Source of the DNA: WJJR01 sp964440935
GTDB lineage: Bacteria; Zixibacteria; MSB-5A5; WJJR01
Reading direction: 5' to 3'
Assembly (NCBI GenBank): GCA_964440935.1
Contig: CAYTTY010000006.1
Coordinates: 47,796 to 111,795 of the forward strand
Length of the DNA stretch: 64,000 bases
Shown: piece after piece, positions 26,345 through 34,488 of the stretch
How the letters are laid out: the number at the start of each line of letters is the position of its first letter
Position numbering within the stretch: position 1 is the first letter of the stretch
Position numbers and translations under genes: made by a program
The notes under the pieces: model-generated
What the model saw: the letters and a program-made list of their open reading frames with translations, nothing else
The model's database searches: none
Told to the model about the DNA's origin: nothing

Positions 26345-26468
26345 TAAAGCCGATCAAATGAGTGGAGTTCAGCGTATCAAATTACGGATAAAAAGGAGGC
26401 TGAATCTGTTGCGATCGGCTGACGACATGGGACGAACAGCAAACCCCTAATTAGGAGAGGTTGTGATC

Positions 26469-27692
26469 ATGCAAAAAGCGGAGCTGATATCTCCCCACGG
26501 CAGCGACACGCTGCGGATTCTCCTGCTGGAAGGTAAGGAGCGCGAGGAGGAATTGAAACGGGCGGAGACCCTCCCGAAAGTGGTCATGTCCTCACGGGAA
26601 ACCGGGGACTTGATCTTTCTGGGGATCGGCGGGTTCACGCCACTCGAAGGCTTCATGGAGCAGGAAGACTGGAAAGGCGTCTGCCAAACCATGAAGATGG
26701 CCAACGGAACGTTCTGGCCGATTCCAATCACCTTGTCTCACGATGAGAAGATTGCTCCGGGTACGGAGATCTGTCTCGTGTCCGGTGAGACCAATGAAGT
26801 CATGGGGACCATGACGGTCAACGAGTCGTACCAGATCGACAAAGACTTCGAATGTCAGCATGTCTTCACGACGACGGACGCCGAGCATCCCGGTGTGCAA
26901 AAGGTCATGGAGCAGAAGGCGTGGAATCTGGGCGGTCCGGTGAAGGTTCTCTCGGAGTCGTACTTCCCCAAAGACTTTGCCGACATCTACATGCGTCCGG
27001 CCGAAAGCCGCAAGATTTTCGAGGAGAAGGGCTGGAAGACGATTGCGGCGATGCAGTTGCGTAATCCGATGCACCGCTCGCACGAGTACCTGGCCAAGAT
27101 CGCCATCGAGGTGTCCGACGGTGTCTTCATTCATCAGTTGGTCGGCCAGTTGAAGCCCGGCGACATTCCTGCCGACGTCCGTGTCCGCTGCATCGACACG
27201 CTGGTGGAGAACTACTTCGACAAGAGCCGCGTGGTGCAGGGCGGTTATCCGCTCGACATGCGTTACGCCGGCCCGCGCGAAGGACTGCTGCACGCCATCT
27301 TCCGTCAGAACTTCGGATGCACGCACATGATCATCGGCCGCGACCATGCCGGTGTGGGCGACTACTACGGTCCGTTCGACGCACAGGAGATCTTCCACCA
27401 GTTGCCAGAAGGCTCTCTGAAATGCAAGATGCTGCCGATCGACTGGACGTTCTGGTGCTACAAGTGCGGCGGCATGTGCTCAATGAAGACCTGCCCGCAT
27501 GGTAAAGAAGATCGTCTGTTCCTCTCGGGTACGGCTCTGCGCAAGGCGCTCTCCGAAGGTGGCGATGTCCCGGCTGAGTTCAGCCGTCCGGAAGTGCTCA
27601 CGATCCTGCGGGAGTATTATGCAGGGCTGAAAGACGGTGAGAGAGTGGAAGTGAAGATGCACGCTCACGCAACAGGCGAGGCGAAGCGGTAA
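26469..27692 (+). CDS. sat: Sulfate adenylyltransferase (ATP sulfurylase), dissimilatory
   Basis: Activates sulfate with ATP to adenosine 5'-phosphosulfate (APS) in the cytoplasm, the first step of sulfate respiration. The protein is 407 residues. Active-site motifs: LRNPMHRSHEYL (the QxRNPxHxxHE-type nucleotide site, here LRN) and GRDHAGVGDYYGPFDAQEIF. The Cys/His zinc site common to dissimilatory Sat is CYKCGGMCSMKTCPHG, followed by FLSGTALRKAL. I chose ATG 26469, nine bases after AGGAGAGG; the GTG at 26463 is too close. First gene of the sat-aprBA group, with candidate redox-responsive operators upstream. Confidence 0.97.
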   Translation: MQKAELISPHGSDTLRILLLEGKEREEELKRAETLPKVVMSSRETGDLIFLGIGGFTPLEGFMEQEDWKGVCQTMKMANGTFWPIPITLSHDEKIAPGTEICLVSGETNEVMGTMTVNESYQIDKDFECQHVFTTTDAEHPGVQKVMEQKAWNLGGPVKVLSESYFPKDFADIYMRPAESRKIFEEKGWKTIAAMQLRNPMHRSHEYLAKIAIEVSDGVFIHQLVGQLKPGDIPADVRVRCIDTLVENYFDKSRVVQGGYPLDMRYAGPREGLLHAIFRQNFGCTHMIIGRDHAGVGDYYGPFDAQEIFHQLPEGSLKCKMLPIDWTFWCYKCGGMCSMKTCPHGKEDRLFLSGTALRKALSEGGDVPAEFSRPEVLTILREYYAGLKDGERVEVKMHAHATGEAKR

Positions 27693-27754
27693 ATGCAAAA
27701 GTTAACGCTTGAACTATTACAGTCACAGGGTTTCCGGCAAATTGGGAGGTACCA

Positions 27755-28192
27755 ATGCCAAGTTATGTAATCCCAGACAAATGTGACGGCTGCAAGGCGC
27801 TCGACAAGACCGCCTGCCAGTACATCTGTCCCAACGATCTGATGGTCTTGGATCGGGAGAAAATGAAAGCCTACAACCAAGACCCCGCGATGTGCTGGGA
27901 GTGCATGTGCTGCGTCAAGATTTGCCCGGTGCAAGCGATGGAACTGCGCGGTTACGCGGACTTCATGCCCATGAACGGTATGGTGACGCCGATGCGCTCG
28001 TCAGACAGCATTTTGTGGACGATCAAGTTCCGCAACGGCACCTTGAAGCGCTTCAAGTTCCCGATCCGCACGACGCCGGAGGGAAGCGCGGAACCGGATG
28101 GTGGATATCCCACCACGACGGACGATCTGAAGAGTCCACTGTTGTTCACTGAACCCGAGTCAACCAAGTGCGCGGAACTCCCGAGCCTCTAA
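27755..28192 (+). CDS. aprB: Adenylylsulfate reductase beta subunit
   Basis: The iron-sulfur subunit that passes electrons to the FAD of AprA. 145 residues, the usual length. It has two [4Fe-4S] motifs: CDGCKALDKTACQYICPND (with the characteristic insertion) and CWECMCCVKICPVQAM. The C-terminal tail (about 80-145) wraps around AprA in known structures. Start ATG 27755 behind GGGAGG. 62 bases after sat and 21 before aprA, all on one strand. The likely electron donor is QmoABC, encoded 25 kb away. Confidence 0.97.
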   Translation: MPSYVIPDKCDGCKALDKTACQYICPNDLMVLDREKMKAYNQDPAMCWECMCCVKICPVQAMELRGYADFMPMNGMVTPMRSSDSILWTIKFRNGTLKRFKFPIRTTPEGSAEPDGGYPTTTDDLKSPLLFTEPESTKCAELPSL

Positions 28193-28213
28193 GCGCGAAA
28201 GGACGGTAATGCC

Positions 28214-30106
28214 ATGGCAAAATGGGAAACCGTAGAAGTCACCACCGATGTGCTGATTTGCGGTGGTGGTATGGCCGCCTGCGGCGCGGCGGTCGAGGCC
28301 GCGCACTGGGCGAAGAAGAACAACCTGAAAGTCACGCTGGTAGACAAAGCGGCGATGGACCGGTCCGGTGCCGTCGCGATGGGTCTGTCAGCGATCAACC
28401 AGTACGTTGATGTGAACACCGGTGCCAACACCGTGAAAGATTACATCGACTACGTTCGCAACGACCTCATGGGCATCACCCGCGAAGACTTGGTGGCGAA
28501 CATTGCCCGCCACGTCGACTCGTCGGTGCACCTGTTCGAGAAGTGGGGTCTGCCGATCTGGAAAGATGCGGAAGGCAAGTACGTGCACGAAGGTCGCTGG
28601 CAGCTCATGATCAACGGCGAGTCGTACAAGATCATCGTTGCGGAAGCCGCCAAGAACGCGCTGGGCATGGACAACATTTACGAGCGTGTCTTCATTACCG
28701 AGCCCTTGATCGACGATCAGGGCCGTTGTGTCGGCGCGGTCGGCTTCAGTGTCCGCGAGAACAAGTTCTACGTGTTCAAAGCCAAGGCCGTGATTGCGGT
28801 CATGGGCGGTGCGGTGCACGTGTTCAAGCCGCGGTCGACCGGTGAAGGTCTGGGACGCTCGTGGTATCCGCCGTTCAACTCCGGTGCCAGCGCCTACTTC
28901 ACCATCAAGGCCGGCGCGGAGATGACCTGCCAGGAAGTGCGGTTCATTCCGGTCCGCTTCAAAGATGCGTATGGCCCGGTGGGCGCCTGGTTCCTGCTGT
29001 TCAAATCGCGGGCGACCAATGCCAATGGTGAGAACTACATGCAAACCCGTGCCGACGAGCTGCAGAAGTGGAAACCGTATGGCCTCGTCAAGCCGGTTCC
29101 GGCCAATCTGCGCAACTGGCTGATGATGCTCGACGTCATGGAAGGCAAGGGCCCGATCTACATGCGCACCGAAGAGGCCCTGCAGCGCATCTCTGCCGAA
29201 GTGCCCGATGAGAAAGAGCGGAAGAAGAAACTCAAAGAGCTCGAATCGGAAGCGTGGGAAGACTTCCTCGACATGACCATTTCGCAGGCCTTGTTGTGGG
29301 CGTCGACCAACACCTTCCCGGAAGAGAAGCCGTCGGAAATCGCGGCCTGTGAGCCGTACTTCATCGGTTCGCACTCCGGTGCTTCGGGTGCGTGGGTCAG
29401 CGGTCCTGAGGACCTGGCGCCGAAGGATTACTTCTGGGGCTATCCGAACATGACGACCGTGCAGGGTCTGTTTGCGGCCGGCGATGCCTCCGGCGCGTCG
29501 AGCCACAAATTCTCCTCCGGTTCTCATGCGGAAGGCCGCATCGCTGCCAAGGGCGCGGTTGCATTTGCCGTCGACAATGGCGCCGGTGGCGACGTTCCGG
29601 ATGCCAAGGTCGAAGAACTGAGAGAACGCATCCTGCGTCCACTCGATCTCTTCGAGCAGAACCAGAATGCCAGCACCGATCCGGACGTCAATCCGAAGTA
29701 CATCCGTCCGAAGCAGTTCATGTTCCGTTTGCAGAAGATCATGGACGAGTATGCCGGTGGCGTCTCCACCAACTTCACCACGAGTGAGAAGATGCTGGAG
29801 AAGGGTCTCGAGCTTCTTGCGTTTCTGAGAGAGGACGCCGAGAATCTCGGAGCCGAGAACCATCACGAGCTGCTGCGCTGCTGGGAGAACGTCCATCGGA
29901 TGTGGCAGGCGGAATCGCACATGCGGACCATTATGTTCCGCGAAGAGACGCGGTGGCCGGGCTACTACTTCCGCGCGGACAAGCCGGAAATGAAGGACGA
30001 CTGGAAGGTATTTGCGAACTGCAAGTACGATCCGAAGACCAACGAATGGTCAATGATGAAGCGTGAAATCCTGTCCATTACGGAAGCAGCGCCAGCGATG
30101 GCCTGA
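28214..30106 (+). CDS. aprA: Adenylylsulfate reductase alpha subunit
   Basis: FAD subunit that reduces APS to sulfite and AMP. 630 residues, within the family range. The FAD-binding N-terminus is DVLICGGGMAACGAAVEAAH. Substrate-channel and family motifs include DRSGAVAMGLSAIN, FKPRSTGEGLGRSWYPPFNS and GAEMTCQEVRFIPVRFKD; the C-terminal helical domain ends in EETRWPGYYFRADKPEM. It forms the AprAB heterodimer with the preceding gene and presumably receives electrons from Qmo at the membrane. A long frame on the opposite strand is a codon-bias shadow. Confidence 0.98.
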   Translation: MAKWETVEVTTDVLICGGGMAACGAAVEAAHWAKKNNLKVTLVDKAAMDRSGAVAMGLSAINQYVDVNTGANTVKDYIDYVRNDLMGITREDLVANIARHVDSSVHLFEKWGLPIWKDAEGKYVHEGRWQLMINGESYKIIVAEAAKNALGMDNIYERVFITEPLIDDQGRCVGAVGFSVRENKFYVFKAKAVIAVMGGAVHVFKPRSTGEGLGRSWYPPFNSGASAYFTIKAGAEMTCQEVRFIPVRFKDAYGPVGAWFLLFKSRATNANGENYMQTRADELQKWKPYGLVKPVPANLRNWLMMLDVMEGKGPIYMRTEEALQRISAEVPDEKERKKKLKELESEAWEDFLDMTISQALLWASTNTFPEEKPSEIAACEPYFIGSHSGASGAWVSGPEDLAPKDYFWGYPNMTTVQGLFAAGDASGASSHKFSSGSHAEGRIAAKGAVAFAVDNGAGGDVPDAKVEELRERILRPLDLFEQNQNASTDPDVNPKYIRPKQFMFRLQKIMDEYAGGVSTNFTTSEKMLEKGLELLAFLREDAENLGAENHHELLRCWENVHRMWQAESHMRTIMFREETRWPGYYFRADKPEMKDDWKVFANCKYDPKTNEWSMMKREILSITEAAPAMA

Positions 30107-30123
30107 CGACAACTGTGAGGTGT

Positions 30124-30151
30124 CCTGGTCCGTGCGCGTGCACGGGCCAGG
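30124..30151 (+). terminator. GC-rich hairpin between aprA and dsrA
   Basis: A 12-bp stem (CCTGGTCCGTGC with GCACGGGCCAGG, one G-U pair) and a 4-base loop lie 18 bases after the aprA stop. No U-tract follows. It may be a weak terminator or a processing or stability element that separates the apr and dsr mRNAs in the 199-base gap. Confidence 0.5.
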
Positions 30152-30305
30152 GCCCAACGACACGGAGGATTGAACCCGAGCGCATGAGGACCCCTGCGAT
30201 GCTTGTACGATCTGCGATCAGCACGCGATCTGACAGGCAGACCACCGTCACGGCAATCGGGTTTCACACTCGCCGGCTTCCATAGGCAATCCGGAAGGAG
30301 GCAAC

Positions 30306-31517
30306 ATGGCAGACAATGTCCGAGAAACCCCACTGCTAGACGAACTGGAAAAGGGGCCTTGGCCGAGTTTCGTCAAGGAAATTAAGATGGCCGCCAAGCG
30401 GAATCCGATGGCGGAAGATCTGCTCGGCCAACTGGAAAAATCTTATCGTGAGAAGATCGGTTATTGGAAACACGGCGGCATCGTTGGTGTGATGGGATAC
30501 GGCGGCGGTGTCATCGGCCGCTACTCCGATTTGTCGGAGGAATTCCCGAACGTCTCACACTTCCACACGATGCGCATCAACCAGCCGGCCGGCTGGTTCT
30601 ACACGACCGACGCCCTGCGCAGCATCTGTGACATTTGGGAGAAGCACGGTTCGGGTATCACGAACATGCACGGGTCCACCGGCGACATCATTCTGCTGGG
30701 AACATCGACCGACCAATTGGAGCCGGTGTTCGACGAACTGCAGAAGATCGACTTTGACATCGGGGGATCGGGATCGGACGTACGCACGCCGAGCTGCTGC
30801 TGCGGACAGGCGCGCTGCGAATGGGCGTGCTATGATACGATGGGCGCCTGCTACGATTTCACCATGGCGTATCAGGATGAATTGCATCGCCCGGCGTTCC
30901 CGTACAAGTTCAAATTCAAGTTCAGTGGATGTCCGAACGACTGCGTGGCGTCGATTGCGCGTTCCGACCTGTCGATTATCGGGACGTGGCGCGACGATAT
31001 CCAGATGGATGAGGCGGCCGTGAAGGAATACGCCGACAACGGCATGGACATTCAGAAAGACGTGGTGGACAACTGCCCGGCCAAGTGTATGGCATGGGAC
31101 GGCGAGAAGCTGGAGATTGACAACAGCTACTGCCGCAGATGCATGCACTGCATCAACGTGATGCCGAAGGCCCTGCGACCGGGCAAGGATCGCGGTGCGA
31201 CGATTCTGATCGGATCGAAAGCGCCGATTGTCGAGGGCGCGATGCTGTCCTCGGTGCTGATCCCGTTCATCAAAATGGAGCCACCTTACCAGGAGATCAA
31301 AGATATGGTCGAACGTATCTGGGATGTCTGGTGTGAGGAAGGCAAGAATCGTGAGCGAATTGGAGAATTTATCCAACGCGTCGGTCTCGGCAACTTCCTC
31401 GAAGCGATCGAGGTGGAACCGGTTCCCGAGATGGTCGCGCATCCGCGTGAGAATCCTTATGTCTTCTACGAGGAGTACTACGAGGAAGACGATGAAGAGG
31501 AAGACGACGAGAGCTAA
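30306..31517 (+). CDS. dsrA: Dissimilatory sulfite reductase alpha subunit
   Basis: With DsrB it binds sirohaem and [4Fe-4S] clusters and reduces sulfite, with DsrC accepting the sulfur as a trisulfide. 403 residues. Cluster motifs: CCCGQARCEWACYDT and FSGCPNDCVASIARSDL (sirohaem/[4Fe-4S] site). The inserted ferredoxin domain is CPAKCM...YCRRCMHCINVMPKAL. The end is very acidic (EEDDEEEDDES). Start ATG 30306 behind GGAGGC. Followed 39 bases later by dsrB. The presence of dsrD and the absence of dsrEFH favour the reductive type. Confidence 0.98.
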   Translation: MADNVRETPLLDELEKGPWPSFVKEIKMAAKRNPMAEDLLGQLEKSYREKIGYWKHGGIVGVMGYGGGVIGRYSDLSEEFPNVSHFHTMRINQPAGWFYTTDALRSICDIWEKHGSGITNMHGSTGDIILLGTSTDQLEPVFDELQKIDFDIGGSGSDVRTPSCCCGQARCEWACYDTMGACYDFTMAYQDELHRPAFPYKFKFKFSGCPNDCVASIARSDLSIIGTWRDDIQMDEAAVKEYADNGMDIQKDVVDNCPAKCMAWDGEKLEIDNSYCRRCMHCINVMPKALRPGKDRGATILIGSKAPIVEGAMLSSVLIPFIKMEPPYQEIKDMVERIWDVWCEEGKNRERIGEFIQRVGLGNFLEAIEVEPVPEMVAHPRENPYVFYEEYYEEDDEEEDDES

Positions 31518-31556
31518 TCGTTAACCGGAGACCACTTACGATTCGAGGGATATATC

Positions 31557-32642
31557 ATGGCTGAAGTTGCAACTCAAGAACGGCGGACAGACTACGGTCC
31601 ACCACATCATGAGCGTTTTCTGCCGCCCATTATCAAAGAGAATTACGGCAAGTGGAAGTACCACGAAGACGTGAAGCCGGGTGTCATGGTGCATGTGTCC
31701 GAATCCGGCGCGAAGCTGTTTACCGTGCGCGCCTCCTCGGGCCGTCTGCTCAGCATCGACAAGATCCGCATGTACTGCGATCTGGCCGACAAGTATTGTG
31801 ACGGATTTCTCCGTTTCACCAGCCGGCACAATGTCGAGTTCCTGCTGACCAAGTCCGAGAACATCGATCCGTTGATCAATGATTTGCGGGAGATGGGTCA
31901 TCCGGTCGGCGGCATAGGCAACGCGATCTCGTCGATCGTTCACACGCAGGGCTGGGTGCACTGCCACTCGGCGGCGACCGATGCATCGGGTATCGTCAAA
32001 TGCGTCATGGACGATCTGATCGAGTACTTTGAAGGACAGAAGTTGCCGGGCAAGCTGCGTATTGCGCTGGCCTGCTGCCTCAACATGTGCGGCGCGGTGC
32101 ACTGTTCCGACATTGCGATTCTGGGCATCCACCGTCGTCCGCCCAAAGTCGACCACAGCAAATTGAAAAAGGTGTGCGAGATTCCGAACGTCGTCGCCTC
32201 GTGTCCGACCGCGGCGATCAAGCCGACCATGCTCGAGGGTGTGGAAACCGTCGAGGTCGACGAAGACCGCTGCATGTATTGTGCGAACTGCTATACCGTG
32301 TGTCCGGCGATGCCGCTCAACAGTCCGTTGAACGACGGTGTGTCGATCTGGGTCGGCGGCAAGGTGTCGAACGCGCGTCACGAACCGATGTTCTCGAAGC
32401 TGGCGATTCCGTTTTTGCCGAACAATCCGCCGCGCTGGCCGGAGGTCACTGAGGCCGTCCGGAACCTGGTGGAATTGTGGGCCGCCAATGCGAAGAAGTA
32501 TGAGCGCATGGGCGAATGGATCGAACGGATTGGGTGGCCGCGCTTCTTCAAGATGGCCAACATCGAGTTCCAAAAAGAGCACATCGACGACTTCAAGCAT
32601 GCCGGACTGACATTCAAACGCTCGACCCATTTAACCTTCTGA
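31557..32642 (+). CDS. dsrB: Dissimilatory sulfite reductase beta subunit
   Basis: 361 residues, paired with DsrA in an alpha2beta2 core. Motifs: FTSRHNVEFLLT, HTQGWVHCHSAATDASGIVK, and ACCLNMCGAVHCSDIAILG for the sirohaem cluster. The ferredoxin domain is CMYCANCYTVCPAMPL. In dissimilatory enzymes this subunit carries the catalytic sirohaem. ATG 31557. The gene leads into dsrD after 10 bases. Confidence 0.98.
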   Translation: MAEVATQERRTDYGPPHHERFLPPIIKENYGKWKYHEDVKPGVMVHVSESGAKLFTVRASSGRLLSIDKIRMYCDLADKYCDGFLRFTSRHNVEFLLTKSENIDPLINDLREMGHPVGGIGNAISSIVHTQGWVHCHSAATDASGIVKCVMDDLIEYFEGQKLPGKLRIALACCLNMCGAVHCSDIAILGIHRRPPKVDHSKLKKVCEIPNVVASCPTAAIKPTMLEGVETVEVDEDRCMYCANCYTVCPAMPLNSPLNDGVSIWVGGKVSNARHEPMFSKLAIPFLPNNPPRWPEVTEAVRNLVELWAANAKKYERMGEWIERIGWPRFFKMANIEFQKEHIDDFKHAGLTFKRSTHLTF

Positions 32643-32652
32643 GGAGGTTAAT

Positions 32653-32898
32653 GTGGCAAAGACAGTAGAAGAAGTTGCGGACGCCATGTACACCATGGTG
32701 AAGGACGCACAAGGAATGAAGAAGCTCAAACCGATGGACCTGACCAAGGCCATGATCGAGATGTACGGCGACGAAGTGGACAAGAAGCTGTGCAAGGAAG
32801 CGATCAAGCAGTTGGTCAACTCCGGACGGTGTGTGTACACCTATTTCGGTGGCAGTTTCCTCGAGCTACCGCATCGGGAAGGCGCGGCCAACGATTAG
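32653..32898 (+). CDS. dsrD: DsrD, allosteric activator of DsrAB
   Basis: 81 residues with a winged-helix-like fold expected (EEVADAMYTMVKDAQGMKKL, KPMDLTKAMIEMYGDEVDKK, VNSGRCVYTYFGGSFLELP). DsrD is found mainly in organisms with reductive DsrAB and has been reported to stimulate sulfite reductase activity. GTG start with GAGGAGG nine bases upstream. Immediate neighbour of dsrB, as in classic sulfate reducers. This is the best single-gene evidence here for sulfate or sulfite reduction rather than sulfur oxidation. Confidence 0.96.
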   Translation: MAKTVEEVADAMYTMVKDAQGMKKLKPMDLTKAMIEMYGDEVDKKLCKEAIKQLVNSGRCVYTYFGGSFLELPHREGAAND

Positions 32899-32931
32899 TT
32901 GGGCGTAAACCAGAGAACGCGGTCGAGAACC

Positions 32932-34374
32932 ATGAACGTACCACGGTTGGTCATCGCCGGTCTATCCGGCGACAGCGGCAAAACGCTCATTAGTCTGAGC
33001 CTCGTGAGAGCGCTGCGAGAGCGTGAGGCAGCGGTGTCTGTCTTTAAGAAGGGGCCGGACTACATCGATGCTGCGTGGTTGTCGTGGGCGGCCGGCCGGC
33101 CATGTCGCAACCTGGACACGTATCTCGCTAACGCGGATGACGTGCGTGCGAACTTCGTGCGCGCCGCGTCCGATACCGACATCGCCGTCATCGAGGGAAA
33201 CCGGGGACTCTTTGACGGCATGGATGCAACGGGTACGCATAGCACCGCTGAACTCGCGACGCTTTTGCAGGCGCCTGTTGTGTTGGTTGTCAATGCGACG
33301 AAGGTGACGCGGACGGTGGCGGCGCTGATCAACGGTATCCAGTCGTTTGATCCGAGGCTCGACGTTGCGGGAGTGATTCTGAATCGTGTCGCCGGTGGGC
33401 GGCACGAGCAGGTCATTCGCGAAGCGATCGCGTCGTATTGCGGACTGCCGGTCCTTGGTGTTGTACCGAGGCAAACATCGAGTGGCGATTTGCTGCCCAG
33501 CCGGCATCTCGGTCTGGTACCAGTGGCCGAACGTGCCAGCGAGTCGGAGATGGATCATCGGCTGGCTCAATTGGGAGCATCGTATCTCGACATTACCGCG
33601 CTGCAATCCGTGGCACGAAACGCCGATGCTCTCGACGTTCGTGTGCCGCATCCGTTGGCGGCGAATCAGCCGTCCGTGCGGATCGGGTACTTCCACGACA
33701 CGGTGTTTACATTCTATTACCCGGAGAATCTCGAGGCCCTGGAATTGGCCGGGGCTGAAATGGTGAGTATTGACGCGTTGCACGACACGAGCCTGCCGCC
33801 GATCGACGCTCTCTACATCGGCGGCGGCTTTCCCGAAGTGCATGCCGACCGTCTACGCCGGAATCGGGCGTTGATGGACGCTGTCCGGCGTGCCGCCGAA
33901 GACGGCATGCCGGTCTACGCCGAATGCGGTGGACTGATCTACCTGGCGGCGTCGATCACCTATGACAACCGGCGATATTTGATGTCGGGCGTCTTCGACA
34001 TCGATTTGACCATGTCGCGCAAACCGGCGGGGCATGGGTATTCCCAGATGTCGATTGATCGTGAGAACCCGTTCTTCGCCATCGGGACGACCGTTCGGGG
34101 TCACGAGTTCCACTACTCCAGTCCGGATTGTGATTTCGGCGATGCCGATACGTGCATGGCGGTGTCACGCGGCGTGGGAGTGGGGAAACGACGTGACGGA
34201 TTTGTGTGCCACAACGTGCTGGCCTGCTATTCGCATTTGCACGCGCTGGGAACGCCCGGCTGGGCGCCGGCCGTGGTGCAAGCAGCACAGCGGTACCGCG
34301 ATCGATCGGAAACAGGAGGACGCAGCGCGACAACGACATCCGCTCGTCCGGAGATGATGGCCATGCGGAAATGA
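32932..34374 (+). CDS. dsrN: DsrN, cobyrinate a,c-diamide synthase-like amidase
   Basis: 480 residues, CbiA/CobB family. The N-terminal ATPase has the P-loop AGLSGDSGKTLISLSLVRAL and DYIDAAWL. The C-terminal class I glutaminase-like domain has Cys in YAECGGLIYLA, plus YIGGGFPEVHADRL and GYSQMSIDRENP. In dsr operons the protein is proposed to amidate sirohaem to the amide form found in DsrAB. The start ATG 32932 matches homology (MNVPRLVIAG). Linked to dsrABD, with the sirohaem genes 10 kb downstream on the same strand. Confidence 0.92.
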   Translation: MNVPRLVIAGLSGDSGKTLISLSLVRALREREAAVSVFKKGPDYIDAAWLSWAAGRPCRNLDTYLANADDVRANFVRAASDTDIAVIEGNRGLFDGMDATGTHSTAELATLLQAPVVLVVNATKVTRTVAALINGIQSFDPRLDVAGVILNRVAGGRHEQVIREAIASYCGLPVLGVVPRQTSSGDLLPSRHLGLVPVAERASESEMDHRLAQLGASYLDITALQSVARNADALDVRVPHPLAANQPSVRIGYFHDTVFTFYYPENLEALELAGAEMVSIDALHDTSLPPIDALYIGGGFPEVHADRLRRNRALMDAVRRAAEDGMPVYAECGGLIYLAASITYDNRRYLMSGVFDIDLTMSRKPAGHGYSQMSIDRENPFFAIGTTVRGHEFHYSSPDCDFGDADTCMAVSRGVGVGKRRDGFVCHNVLACYSHLHALGTPGWAPAVVQAAQRYRDRSETGGRSATTTSARPEMMAMRK

Positions 34375-34488
34375 TGACGTGCTGGAGAGGTGGAAGGGTA
34401 TCGTTGAGTGTTTGTCAGACAAACGACGGTACTCCCGAATCGGAGAAACTAACTCGATAACGTGCCACTCTAATTGGGATGATGCATT

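Larger units (their letters stand above)
25668..26468. other. Intergenic control region between the zinc-finger gene and sat
   Basis: No convincing gene. It is AT-richer than its surroundings and has repeated TTGACA/TTGTCA words (for example 26,035 and 26,059), which may be -35 elements, although no strong -10 fits. It also has a GC hairpin around 26,121-26,143 and the two operator-like sites listed separately. The sat ribosome-binding site (AGGAGAGG) is at 26,452-26,459. Confidence 0.5.

Noticed and set aside
28388..29920. 510-codon open frame on the strand opposite aprA
   Set aside because: It mirrors aprA codon bias in a GC-rich genome, has no known motif and no ribosome-binding site; aprA is certain.
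31536..32630. 364-codon frame opposite dsrB
   Set aside because: Same reason: a codon-bias shadow of dsrB, rich in Arg and His with no family resemblance.
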